This document shows, piece by piece, positions 32,461-41,943 of a stretch of 64,000 bases of DNA. The stretch is from assembly GCF_963662255.1 (NCBI RefSeq), contig NC_085059.1, positions 2,838,501-2,902,500 of the forward strand, in the 5' to 3' direction. Each line of letters begins with the position of its first letter. Position 1 is the stretch's first letter. The DNA is from Cinclus cinclus (taxonomy: Eukaryota; Chordata; Aves; Passeriformes; Cinclidae). Position numbers and translations under genes: made by a program. The notes under the pieces were generated by a model, which was not told where the DNA came from, did not search any database, and saw only the letters and a program-made list of their open reading frames with translations.

Positions 32461-32973
32461 TAGTGGCTCAAGAAAAATTTGAGGAGAAGTGAAGCAGGAG
32501 GATTTTTTCCCCTGCTTTGGCCATTAGTGTGTTGTTTGGAAATCACTCAGCCATCCCTGTTTACTTTTCCTGACAGGAATTATGTGATTACAGCACATTA
32601 CGATCCCAATTTCTGGCAGAAAGGCTGGCTGGAGGACACTTAGGTGAGGATTAGGAGGGGAAGCTGGCTAGGTCTTGAAAGCTGGGATGATGGGTGAGCA
32701 GGGGGGGCCATCAGGGTGCCCACAGTAATGATGGAAAACCTCTGAAATTTCCACCAGATCTGAGGGTTTGTGGAGGTGCTGTTGAGGAGTTCCCGGTCAA
32801 ATGGAGCGCTTGCAGCAGAGCAGGTCATGGTGGTGTCCAGCCAAGCCTTGGGAAGCTCCAGAGGGAATTCCCACTGCTCCTCTGGGGAGCTCAGCACCTT
32901 CTGAGGTGCAGCAGTGCTGCTCTGACACCCCCAGGAAAGTCTCCCTGGTCCTGTTTCTCCTTAAGGAAGGTGA
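32461..32973. other. No supported feature
   Basis: Unique DNA up to solo LTR 2. A G run lies at 32701-32707. Confidence 0.55.
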
Positions 32974-32978
32974 AGGAC
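32974..32978. repeat. Target site duplication AGGAC (left), solo LTR 2
   Basis: AGGAC directly before the LTR and exactly repeated at 33700-33704. Confidence 0.9.
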
Positions 32979-33699
32979 TGTCTTGGCTTGCAAAGCAGGA
33001 TGTGTCCAAAAGTATGAATTCTATCACCAGCTGTTAAACCAGGTGTGGCAGTGATCCCTATCTCCAGGGGAGACATCTCCTGTTCATGGGCCAGCTGTTA
33101 AACCAGCTGGGGCAGTGCTCTTGATCTTTCCCACAACCCATCCTTCCTCCAGGAGATGTCTCCTGTTCATGGGACACTGAGTCCCACTGCATGGGGATAA
33201 AATTCCATCATCCCATTGGGAGATGCTCCACCCAGGGGGAGGAGACAAGCATTTCCCACCTGGATAAAAACTGAGATTTGGAACATCAGAGCAGCCTTTT
33301 CCCACTGGATCCCAGAGGAAAAGCCAGACCTTTCTACATCATCACTGGAGCTTCAGAGGAAAACTGCACCTTTTCCAGGAGCACTGCTCCAACAGAACCA
33401 CGTGTGTCACTGCAGGAGGAGGCAGCCACCATTTAATGGGACTGCTCCAACACCCTGAGTGACTGATGGGGTGTCAGCTTGGATTCTGACTCTGTCAGGG
33501 GTTGGGGTTTGTCTTTTGTATGACTGTGTTTTTATTTTAATTTTTTTGTACTTTGAACTGTTATTCCTCTTCCCATATCTTTGCCTGAGAGCTCCTTAAT
33601 TTCAAAATGATAATAATTTGGAGGGAGAAGGGTTACATTTTCTATTTCAAGAAAATCTCCTGCATTTCTTAACAAACACCTGTCTTTCAAAATAAGACA
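32979..33699 (-). mobile_element. Solo ERVL-type LTR 2 (721 bp)
   Basis: Same family and strand as LTR 1, very similar along its length. Low end TGTCTTGGCTTGC; high end is the complement of TGTCTTATTTTG. Perfect 5-bp target duplication AGGAC. It retains the 64-bp internal duplication of LTR 1 and lacks most of the T expansion near the 8575 position. No internal retroviral genes are present. Confidence 0.93.
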
Positions 33700-33704
33700 A
33701 GGAC
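33700..33704. repeat. Target site duplication AGGAC (right), solo LTR 2
   Basis: Exact partner of 32974-32978. Confidence 0.9.
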
Positions 33705-33869
33705 ACAGTTAGGTCACCCCCAAGCCCATTGGTAGCCACAGTGACCAGTGTCTCCAGGCCTTTCCCCATAGAAATGAGAGGTTGTGGAAAAGTGCATGGA
33801 CCCTACAGATTAGAACCCACAGGCCCCAAACACCTCAGTGTCGTCTCATCCCTGCTTTTCCCACATCAC

Positions 33870-34420
33870 CCTTGACCCAAACTGGTGGTGCCCAAATTGT
33901 GACCCTCCCCCCTCCCCAGCACTGGCAGTGGGAATTCCTTGCAGTCTCCTGGCCCTGTTCCCCCATGCAGGACGAGGTTTGAATTATTCGGGCTTAGGGT
34001 GCTGGGGGGTTGCTTTTCCAGCCTGGAATGGTGCCAGGAACTTACTGGGGAGTTGCTGTTGGCCCCATGCTCAGGTTCCCCCAGGTCCTTGAGGAGTGTA
34101 GCTCTCCTGTTTGATGTGTCCATCACCCTCTCTAATTCCAGAATGCCCCCAAAGCTGCTGAGCAGATGGGGACCCTCTGCATTTTCCTGGCCATGTTCCC
34201 CCCATGCAGGACAAAGTTTGAATTTTTCGGGATGAGGCTGCTGGGGTTGGTTTGTCAGCCTGGAATGAAGCCAGGCATGAGGAATATCCACAGTCCTTGC
34301 TGAATTCTGTGGAGTTCCCATCGTTCCCATCCTCAGGCTCCTCCGGGCCTCCCAGGAATGGAGCTGTGTCCATCACCCTCCCTAACCCTGTGGTGCCCCC
34401 AGAGCTGCGGAGGGTGGCTC
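33870..34420. repeat. Tandem duplication, unit about 250 bp, a little over 2 copies
   Basis: Landmarks recur in order. CCATGCAGGAC is at about 33964 and 34203, each followed by a TTTGAATT.TTCGGG pattern and AGCCTGGAATG. TGTCCATCACCCTC is at about 34117 and 34367. The (T/A)G(G/A)TGCCC element starts each unit (33885, 34143, 34392). Identity looks like 75-85% by eye, so it is an old duplication. Neither unit carries a recognisable gene. Confidence 0.8.
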
Positions 34421-34890
34421 TGTCTGGTCCTGATGAAGATATTGACCCACCCCAGCCCCACTATTGACCCCTGAGGCTCTGCTGATTCCTGGCTGCCAAG
34501 CCGATGTGGAGCCATCGATCCCTGGCCAGTTTTCCAGCTTTCATCCAGCCTGAACTTCCCCAGCTTCCAAATGAGAACACTGAGGGAGACGGCGTTGAAA
34601 TCTTGATCAGCCTGTGCTGAGGGAAGGGTAAGTGTGGGGTTATTAAATGAAAGAAGAAGCCAATGAAGGAGAGATTGCAGTGGCTGCTGCAGAGCCACAC
34701 TGGCTGCAGGGCATGGCAGCAGTAGCACCAACACGGGAATTAATTCCTGCAAACAAGGAGGTTTTGTCGAGTTCCTCAAAACTCCTGAGGAATTCCACAG
34801 GATTCCAGGCTCTCCAGCACAAGCTGCAGGGCAGGCTCCCTCCTGCCTGGCATTTTGTGGGGCAGGGATGAGCAGGCAGCAGCAGCGGCC
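34421..34890. other. No supported feature
   Basis: Unique DNA. The frame at 34333-34911 (minus) spans part of the tandem repeat and has no domain. Confidence 0.5.
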
Positions 34891-35390
34891 TCTGTTCTGC
34901 TGTGTAATCACCCCGAATTTTGTGCTGACAGCGCTGCCTTCTCAGGGGCACAGAAAAGCAATTAAAACCACTGTTTGCAGTCATTACAGACGTCAAACCT
35001 TGCACCCAAATCTGCTGCAAGGCCCTGTGAGACAGCAAAGCACTGGGGAGAGAAGGAATTCAGCTGGGAACGTGAGGCCTTCTGGTGTTTATCCACTTGT
35101 TTGTGATTTGCAAGTTCCCATTCATTATGGATGTGGTGGCCTCCTCTTCAGATGGACTCGTGCTGCCAGATATATTATTAAGACTCATGGTGACAAACAA
35201 AGAAGAAAACATTTAATTGACCCCAAATGACTGTTGCTGTTGGTGTCAAATGGATGAGAGCAGAGCTGGTCAAGTCGAATCACAAATCTGCAGCTGCTCC
35301 AGGCATTTTCCTAAAGACCTGAGACAGCTGCGCAGTGCAATTTCTCTCACTAATGATTCCTAAATTAAGAAATTAACCCCCTTCCACCAC
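34891..35390. promoter_or_regulatory. Candidate conserved non-coding block
   Basis: Repeat-free and moderately AT-rich, with AAGCAATTAAAACC, CAGATATATTATTAAGAC, ACATTTAATTGACC, TCACTAATGATTCC and AAATTAAGAAATTAACC, plus CAGCTGCGCAG. The 120-codon frame (34868-35230, plus) ends in a Lys/Arg-rich tail but has no domain or splice pair I trust. Enhancer-like by composition. Confidence 0.32.
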
Positions 35391-35630
35391 CATTTGGATG
35401 GTGCTGGAGTGGGAGACAGGAACAAAAATGGGAGCGGAGTGCGTGGCAACAGCAACTGTGGACACTGCCAAAAATATTTACCATTGTTGAGCCCCAGTGC
35501 CTGCAGAAATAAAATTACTCCACTACCAGCTGTGGCCCTGGAAGGGAGGGGACAGTCCCCAAAGCCTGGGGAGCTCTAGGGGGATTGGAGCTGGACATGC
35601 TCCAGCACCCAGAACCCCCCAAGCCCTGGG

Positions 35631-36124
35631 CTGATTCTGCCCCTGTGCTCAGGTGAGACCCCACCTGCAGAGCTGCCCCAGCCCAGGAAGGAGCTGGAGC
35701 TGCTGGAGCCAGAGGAGGCTCCAGGATGAGCAGAGGATGGAGCAGCTCTGCTGGGAGGAAAGGCTGGGAGAGCTGGGATTGTTCACCTGGACAGGAGAAG
35801 CTTTGGGGTGACCTCAGTGTGGCCTTGAAGGAGCTGCAGGAAACATGGAGAGAAATGGCTTACAGGACACAGGGAATGGCTTCCCACTGCCAGAGGGCAG
35901 GGATGAATGGGATATGGGGTAAGAATTGTTCCCTGGCAGGGTGGGCAGGGCTGGCACAGGGTGCCCAGAGCAGCTGTGGCTGCCCCTGGATCCCTGGCAG
36001 TGCCCAAGGCCAGGCTGGAAAGGGCTTGGAGCACCTGGGACAGTGGGAGGTGTCCCTACCATGGCAGGGGGTGGCACTGGGTGGGATTTGAGGTTTCCTC
36101 CAGTCTAAACCATGATTTTACAAT
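35631..36124 (+). mobile_element. CR1 LINE fragment, about 490 bp
   Basis: Plus-oriented CR1: 'gtgagaccccacctgcagag', 'gaggatggagcagctctgct', 'cacagggaatggcttcccac', 'ggcagggtgggcagggctgg', 'ctggatccctggcagtgccc' and 'accatggcagggggtggcac', ending near 'aaaccatgattttacaattt'. 5' truncated. Same subfamily as 2242 and 44187. Confidence 0.93.
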
Positions 36125-37190
36125 TTTGAGATCAGCTCTCAGTGTTTCTCCTGGAGCTGGTGAGGATATTTGGTGCTATTTCAGCTCAAGCACAAGTTCC
36201 CAAAAACTCCAGAGGGATCAAGGGTGCTGAGGAGCCTCACACTGGATTTTCTCCATGTCCATTTTCAATCCCAGGATTGAAATCATGGAGCTTCTGGGAG
36301 GGAGCACCAAAGCAGAAACAGCAGGGCTGGGATGGAATTGCTGAGGGATGAAGGGCCCTGCACTGATTCCCCTTCCATGAAAAATTCCTGTGCTGGGAGG
36401 TGAGGCAGGAGCAAAGGCAATCCTTCATCCCTGTCCTGAGTGAGTCCATTCCTTGTGGAGCTTTTTGGGAGGAGCTGCTCCCTGACCCCTGTGATTCCAG
36501 TAATTGCCACTTGTCATGTCCCAGCCTGGCACCAATTTTGGTTTGACTACCTTGGAATGTGAACTCCAGATCAGCGGGATCAGGATGTGGCAACATGACA
36601 GGAAACTTCCAAGCTCTGGAAGAATCAGGGAAGGCTGCTGGGGCTTGCAATGTGTCCTCAGAGTGCCCACAAAATGATGCTTTTCCTTCCATTTCCCTGC
36701 TCTTTTTGAAGGCATTCACAAATGGAGGATGCCTGGAGATTTTTTTTTTTTTAGCTCCTGTTCAATGTTCATCCCCCATCACCAGGAACTGTCTGATGTG
36801 TTTATTTTTGGGGGTGTGATCTTCTAGGAGATTGCTTTTACCCCTCTGAAGGGAAAGTCATGGACTTTTGAAGAGTTCAGGCTCCTTTCTCCCATCCTCC
36901 CACCAGATCTTTGTTTCCATCATCTGCACATTTGCATAATTCCTTTCCTTCATGCCTTTCCCAAGAATTCTCACTTATTTGCCAATTTTAACAGTTCTGT
37001 GGTGTGTTGAGAGATTTGGAAAGAGCAGAAGTTCCCTGAACACAAAGCCTTTGATATTTCCAGCCATTTCCTCATTTCTATTTAGGTCAACACCTGTTTG
37101 GGGTGGGAAGCTCAGGGCAGGGTGAGTTTCTTTCCTGGTCATTCCACTCAGCCCTTCGGAATCTGCCAGAGGCCAGCACATTCTCTGCTG
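36125..37190. other. No supported feature
   Basis: Unique DNA. T run at 36740-36751. Confidence 0.55.
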
Positions 37191-37194
37191 TGTC

Positions 37195-37420
37195 AGATGT
37201 GCCCAAATGCCAAAATATATTAATTACCTCCTAAAAAGCTTACGCACAGCTTTGATTTCCTCGGTGCACATAAATCTTGTTTGCTGTGAGTTCTTCTTTC
37301 CAGGTGTCTGGTGCTGAGATGAGGCTTTGGATATCTTTGGAGTCTTGAATCTCTCCTTCACACAAGTTGTGAGATTGAAGTGTTTGAACTATTGCACTGA
37401 GTAATGCTCACATAGGCACC
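37195..37420. promoter_or_regulatory. Candidate conserved non-coding block
   Basis: AAATATATTAATTACC, AAAAAGCTTACGC, CACATAAATCTTG and GCACTGAGTAATGC within 220 bases. Repeat-free. Composition only. Confidence 0.25.
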
Positions 37421-37597
37421 TTCCTGTAATCCATATTGCACGTGGAAATCCTTTGGAATACAAGAGAGGGTGAGAATTTCACTCTTATTGCCATGAGGAA
37501 CCTTTGGCTCATCTTTCCCTGCAAAAACTCCTCTGCTCCAGGGATATGCCTGATCATGTGGTCAGGCTGATTCGGTCTCTGGAAGAGACAATGAAAG

Positions 37598-37821
37598 AGA
37601 GGGATGGGATTTTGGGAAGGAATTCCTCCCTGGCGGGGTGGGCAGGGCTGGCTCAGGGTGCCCAGAGCAGCTGTGGCTGCCCCTGGATCCCAAGGCCAGG
37701 TTGGACACTGGGGCTTGGAGCAGCCTGGGACAGGGGAAGGTGTCTCTGCCATGGCAGGGGTGGAATGAGATGATCTTTAAAGTCTTTTCCACCCCAACTC
37801 AGTCTAGGGTTCTGTGACAAT
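37598..37821 (+). mobile_element. CR1 LINE 3' fragment
   Basis: 'tttgggaaggaattcctccc', 'ggcggggtgggcagggctgg', 'ccatggcaggggtggaatga', then a tail 'tctagggttctgtgac'. A deletion of about 15 bp removes 'tggcagtgcccaagg' compared with other copies. Confidence 0.9.
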
Positions 37822-38159
37822 AAAAATTTTGGGTGATGGGGCACTTTCAAGGTGCCTCCACTCTGTACTCAGAAACTTCTTTTCCCCTTGATCCAGAAAA
37901 ACCCAGAAATGAGGATGTTTGGTGCTTTTCATGTCCAGGAGCCCAGGATGGTTCTGAAATTCCCTTTGTAGTCTGCTGCACTCAGCAGTCTCCAATGTTT
38001 TCCTAGGCTTGGAAATCTCCTTGCTCTGCTTCCCCATTGAGTTTTCCTGCCTCCTCTGTGGAATGTCCTGGCAGGAGATGATGCTGCACAGATCCCAGGA
38101 CTTCCTGTGACACCAAGGCCTGCCACAGACACACCTGCAGCACCAGGCACCAACTCCCC
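37822..38159. other. No supported feature
   Basis: Unique DNA leading into the polypyrimidine tract. Confidence 0.55.
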
Positions 38160-38345
38160 TGGATTTTCTCCTCTCTTTGTCTTTCCTTGCCTTGCCTTTC
38201 CTTTCCTTTCCTTTTCCCATTTTTCTTTCCCCTTTTCCCTCTCCTCTTTTCCTTTCCCCCTTCTTTTGTTTTCTTTTCCTGTCCCCTTTTCCTCTCCCAT
38301 TTTCCCCCTTCTCCTTTCTTTCCCCCTCCCTCCACCCCTTTCTGG
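38160..38345. repeat. Polypyrimidine tract, about 185 bp
   Basis: Almost pure C/T with CCTTT, TTTCC and CCCTTTT words and only a few G or A bases. The minus-strand frame through it (Lys/Glu/Gly repeat, 219 codons) is an artefact. Such tracts can form triplex structures and stall replication. Confidence 0.9.
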
Positions 38346-38525
38346 ACTTATGCTTAAATTTCCCTATTCCAGACACTTTTCCATCACCTCTCAGGTTCTG
38401 CACCGCTATTTTTGAGGCACCATGGGCTTTTCTGCAGCACTTCCACCTCTCCCAGGCTGCCAAGGTGAGCCTGCTTTGACTGACTGAGGCTCCCTTCAGT
38501 CAGCACCGTCTGCCATCACTCCCTC
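38346..38525. other. No supported feature
   Basis: Short unique stretch. Confidence 0.5.
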
Positions 38526-39135
38526 TTTTTTTTATTATTATTATTATTCCAGCTAGGAATGATATGTTGTCTTTAAATCCTTGCTGACTGCTTAAAATTC
38601 TCCCACATCTTTGGAGTGTTTAATTATTCCCCTTCAGGAGCGGGTTTAAATTGACTGACTTCCTTTCAGGCTCTGATTTCACATGGAATGGCAGCGCTGC
38701 TGAAATTATTCCAGGCTCCCTCCCTGCCTCCCTCGTGCTGCTGACTGACCTGGGAAAAGCAACACTTCCAACCCAACCTTCCATGGAATTCCAAGCCTTT
38801 TCCGGGGGAAACAGAGCATCTCCCGCAGAAGAGGTGCGGATTTAGGCCGGCTTAAAGTGTGGGTGGCATTTTGGTCCCGGTTTTATCTCCAGCCCCCCCA
38901 TCTCCAGGGGGATTGCTGATGTTCATTAGCTGCTAATTGGTGCTGGTGAGCTGCGACTTTTCCCCCCCAGCCTCGCAGCTCCTCGGAGCAGCAGCCGGTG
39001 CTTAATTGCTAAGTCTGAGTGAAGCTGGGGGTTCACAGAGATTGCCCGACTTCTGTTATCTGCCTTGGCTTGACAATTACGTGCGGTTTTGATTAGGAAA
39101 ATTCTGATGGGTTTTACTCTTCTAGCTCTTTGATG
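38526..39135. promoter_or_regulatory. Candidate conserved non-coding block
   Basis: Starts with a TTATTATTATTATT run, then CTTTAAATCC, TGTTTAATTATTCC, GGTTTAAATTGACTG and GAAATTATTCC. After a CpG-bearing GC-rich part come CATTAGCTGCTAATTGG, GCTTAATTGCTAAG, GACAATTACGTGCGG and TTGATTAGG. The dense TAATTG/CAATTA motifs at 38915-39110 are among the best in the window. Not tested by alignment. Confidence 0.35.
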
Positions 39136-39176
39136 TTTGGAGGGAGCTTTAGCTGCACCGCTGAGCTGCTCCTGGA

Positions 39177-39199
39177 AAAAAAAAGAAAAAAAAAAAAAA
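39177..39199. repeat. A run with one G
   Basis: Two A runs split by a single G. Confidence 0.85.
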
Positions 39200-39339
39200 T
39201 GTGCCAGAGCATCCCTGAGGCACGGGGAAAATGGGAAATACCCGAGCAATGCCTTTGGACAGATCTTTAGTAGCCACATCTCTGCTCCTCGTGGTCACCG
39301 TCCCAGGCACAAACAGAGGCTGGCGATTCTTTTCCCCCC

Positions 39340-40035
39340 AAAATTTGGATTTGTTGGTTTGTTTGATTGAATCAAATTTGCCTGGGAAATGCCCCAGTTT
39401 TGACTCCCTAATCTATTTGTGAGTGGATTTCAGTGGGTAAACACAGAAAACAGGGGAGATTGGTGCTTGATTCCTGGCTGGAATAACTCAAATGGGAGGA
39501 GCAGACTCAGGATTTAACATTTTGTCCATTTTGTCCCTGTTCCTGAGAAACCATTCAGCCACTTCATCAGACCCAAAACTCCTGTACAAGGATCCAGACC
39601 CTCCAATCCAGGAAGTCTGGGCATGTGAAAATGTGACTTTTTAGGGAATTTTGCAATCAGCATGTGCAAGACTCAGATTTTTGGTTTTGGTTTCCCTGCT
39701 TGAATCATATTTGAATCAAATAATTTTTGGGAAATGCCCAAATTTTGACTCCCTGATCTGTTTTTGAGTAGATCTCTGTGGGCAAACATGGAAAACAGAG
39801 GGAGGTTGGTGGCTGATTCCTGGCTGGAATAACTCAGATGGGAAGAGCAGGCTCAGGGTCCATTCTGACCCTCTCTGTCCCAGTGCTTGAGACACTTCCA
39901 GACCCAAAATTTCTGTGCAAGGATCCAGAAACTCCAACCCAGGAGTTCTGGGCACACAGAAATGTGAGTTTTTAGGGAATTTTGTGGCTGGCATGGTGTT
40001 TGTTGCTTTGCCTGCTTGAACAAAATTCATGGGTG
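39340..40035. repeat. Tandem duplication, unit about 335-345 bp, 2 copies plus start of a third
   Basis: Paired landmarks: TGACTCCCT at 39401 and 39746; 'gattcctggctggaataact' at about 39469 and 39814; CAAGGATCCAGA at about 39587 and 39917; TTTTTAGGGAATTTTG at about 39639 and 39969; GCTTGAA.(C)AA at about 39369, 39699 and 40015. Identity about 75-80% by eye with scattered small indels. No function recognised. Confidence 0.85.
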
Positions 40036-41089
40036 GAGCCACCTGAGATCACAGGTTGGATTTTAGTGGATTTTTTCCTCTTTAAGAAGGAATTCCCTCA
40101 TTCCTGTGCTCTGTGGATTTGTTTTGCTGCTGTCTGTGCAAGGCCAGAACTTGTCCTCTACAAAATGTCACAGCCTAAGCCTTGAGCCTGGCTTAGCCCA
40201 GTGTTTTAAACCTAAAGCTTGGTTTTATTTCATGTTAAATTAATTAACTCCTACTGCTAGGCACTGAACTTGAACTGGAGAAGGGATTTTTGATAACTGT
40301 GGGTTTGTTTGGTTTTTTTCTATTTTGCAAATTCCAAAAGCTTCTCATTGCACTGTTTATGGTCTAAATCATTGCAGAGCTGAGCTGCACTTTATTTTAC
40401 ACCCATGGCTGGTTCCTTCCCTTGGTCCTAATATTCCACAGGGTTCTGGCAGGTCCAAGGACCTCATATAAACCAGATAAAGGGGGGAAAAATCCCCAAG
40501 GCATTCACTGTCCCTGCTGCTCCCCAAATCCAACTGTGATTCAGCCACAGAGGGATGTGAGAAGCAAAGGAAGGATCAGGGGCTGAGAAAAGCAACTTTT
40601 AAACCCAAAATAACCTCGATGTTTTCTCCACCTGGATTTTGGCTCCTTGGAGGTGCTGCACCACCTCTCTCAGATGCCAAAAAATTATCTCAGAGCAGCT
40701 CCCCAAACTTCTGGGGAGGAATCTGGGGCTCAGTGCAGATAGGAGAGGCCCCAGTGAGACCTCTCAGGGCAGCTCCCCCACCTTGCTCAGGCCTGGAATG
40801 GTCCTGCAGGGAGGAATTTCGGGAAATCAGGAGAGCAGGAGCAACATTGCAGTGCCAGGTGTGATTCCCCCTCCCTGCTGGGGATGGTTTGGAGGGATTT
40901 TAATAAATCCTTTCCAACAGCTCCCACTGGCAACCAGTTAAGGGCTCACCGAGAAGATTCCAGGGATGTGGAGGCTCTGGGATGGTGCTGAGGTCCTTGC
41001 CCTGAAGGAATAATGTGTTTCCTTCCCAGCCAAGGCTGAGGAATCCAATTGTGCTCTTCCCCCTAATTGAAATGAAAAATGCTGCCATC
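40036..41089. other. No supported feature
   Basis: Unique DNA. A TTAAATTAATTAACTCC word at 40234-40250 is isolated. Confidence 0.5.
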
Positions 41090-41355
41090 TCAAGCCATTG
41101 AAAATATTACAAGCTTATATCTTATTAATTTACTGTGGGAGCTGTGCCCTGAAATGTGAATCAAATCCTGAATGAGATTGTTTGAGGTAATTCACAGGTT
41201 TGGATTTGCAACGTCCTCCCTGTTTCGTTGGAATTTGTTGTTGCTGGGCAGGATGACAGTCTGGAGATGAGACCTCATTTTAGATTTTACAGATGCTGCG
41301 AGTGTGAAAATGAATGAAACCTGGGAGTGTAATGTTGCATGTTATTCAATTATTA
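41090..41355. promoter_or_regulatory. Candidate conserved non-coding block
   Basis: GAAAATATTACAAGC, TTATTAATTTACTG, GAGGTAATTCACAGG, ATGACAGTC, TGAATGAAACC and GTTATTCAATTATTATCC in 260 repeat-free bases. Confidence 0.3.
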
Positions 41356-41765
41356 TCCTTCAGCTGGGGCCAGGGAGCTTCTCCAACATGAAATCCAGGC
41401 TGGAGGAGCAGGAGACAGCATGGAGACTCTGAGGAAACACGGAGTGAAACTCGAGCATGGGAACTCCTGACCTGCAAAGGATGGAGCTTCTGGAGCATTA
41501 AATGGGCTGAGCCCTGAGGTGCAATCTGGGTTTTCCAAAGTAAATGAGGGATTGCAGTTTCCATGGAGTTCAGGGTGTTTTCCCCCCGGGCTGCTCCGAG
41601 GGAGAGCCTGGTATCCACCACACAGACTGAGCATCTCCTCAGGAGAAGGTTTTGCTTTCCTTCAGTGTGGGAAATGCATAGAATTGGCTCCAAACCTGTG
41701 GGTGCTGGATCCATGGATAGTCCCTAGGGGGGATCATCAGGAGGGACAATGGGGCCTCTCATTTC
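41356..41765. other. No supported feature
   Basis: Unique DNA. 41735-41765 may be a diverged start of the next CR1. Confidence 0.5.
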
Positions 41766-41943
41766 AATGCTGCCCAGAGCAGCTGGGGCTGTCCCTGGAT
41801 CCCTGGAAGTGCCCAAGGCCAGGCTGGACAGGGCTTGGAGCAGCCTGAGATAGTGGAAAGTGTCCCTGCCCTGGCAGGGGTGGGATGAGGTGGGATTTAA
41901 GGCCTCTTCCAACCCAAACTGTGTTTCCATAATTTCAATATCA
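41766..41943 (+). mobile_element. CR1 LINE 3' fragment
   Basis: 'tgcccagagcagctggggct', 'ctggatccctggaagtgccc', 'tgccctggcaggggtgggat', 'ctcttccaacccaaactgtg', then a worn tail. Confidence 0.88.

Noticed and set aside
37804..38463. 219-codon Lys/Glu/Gly-rich minus frame
   Set aside because: Translation of the polypyrimidine tract's purine strand.
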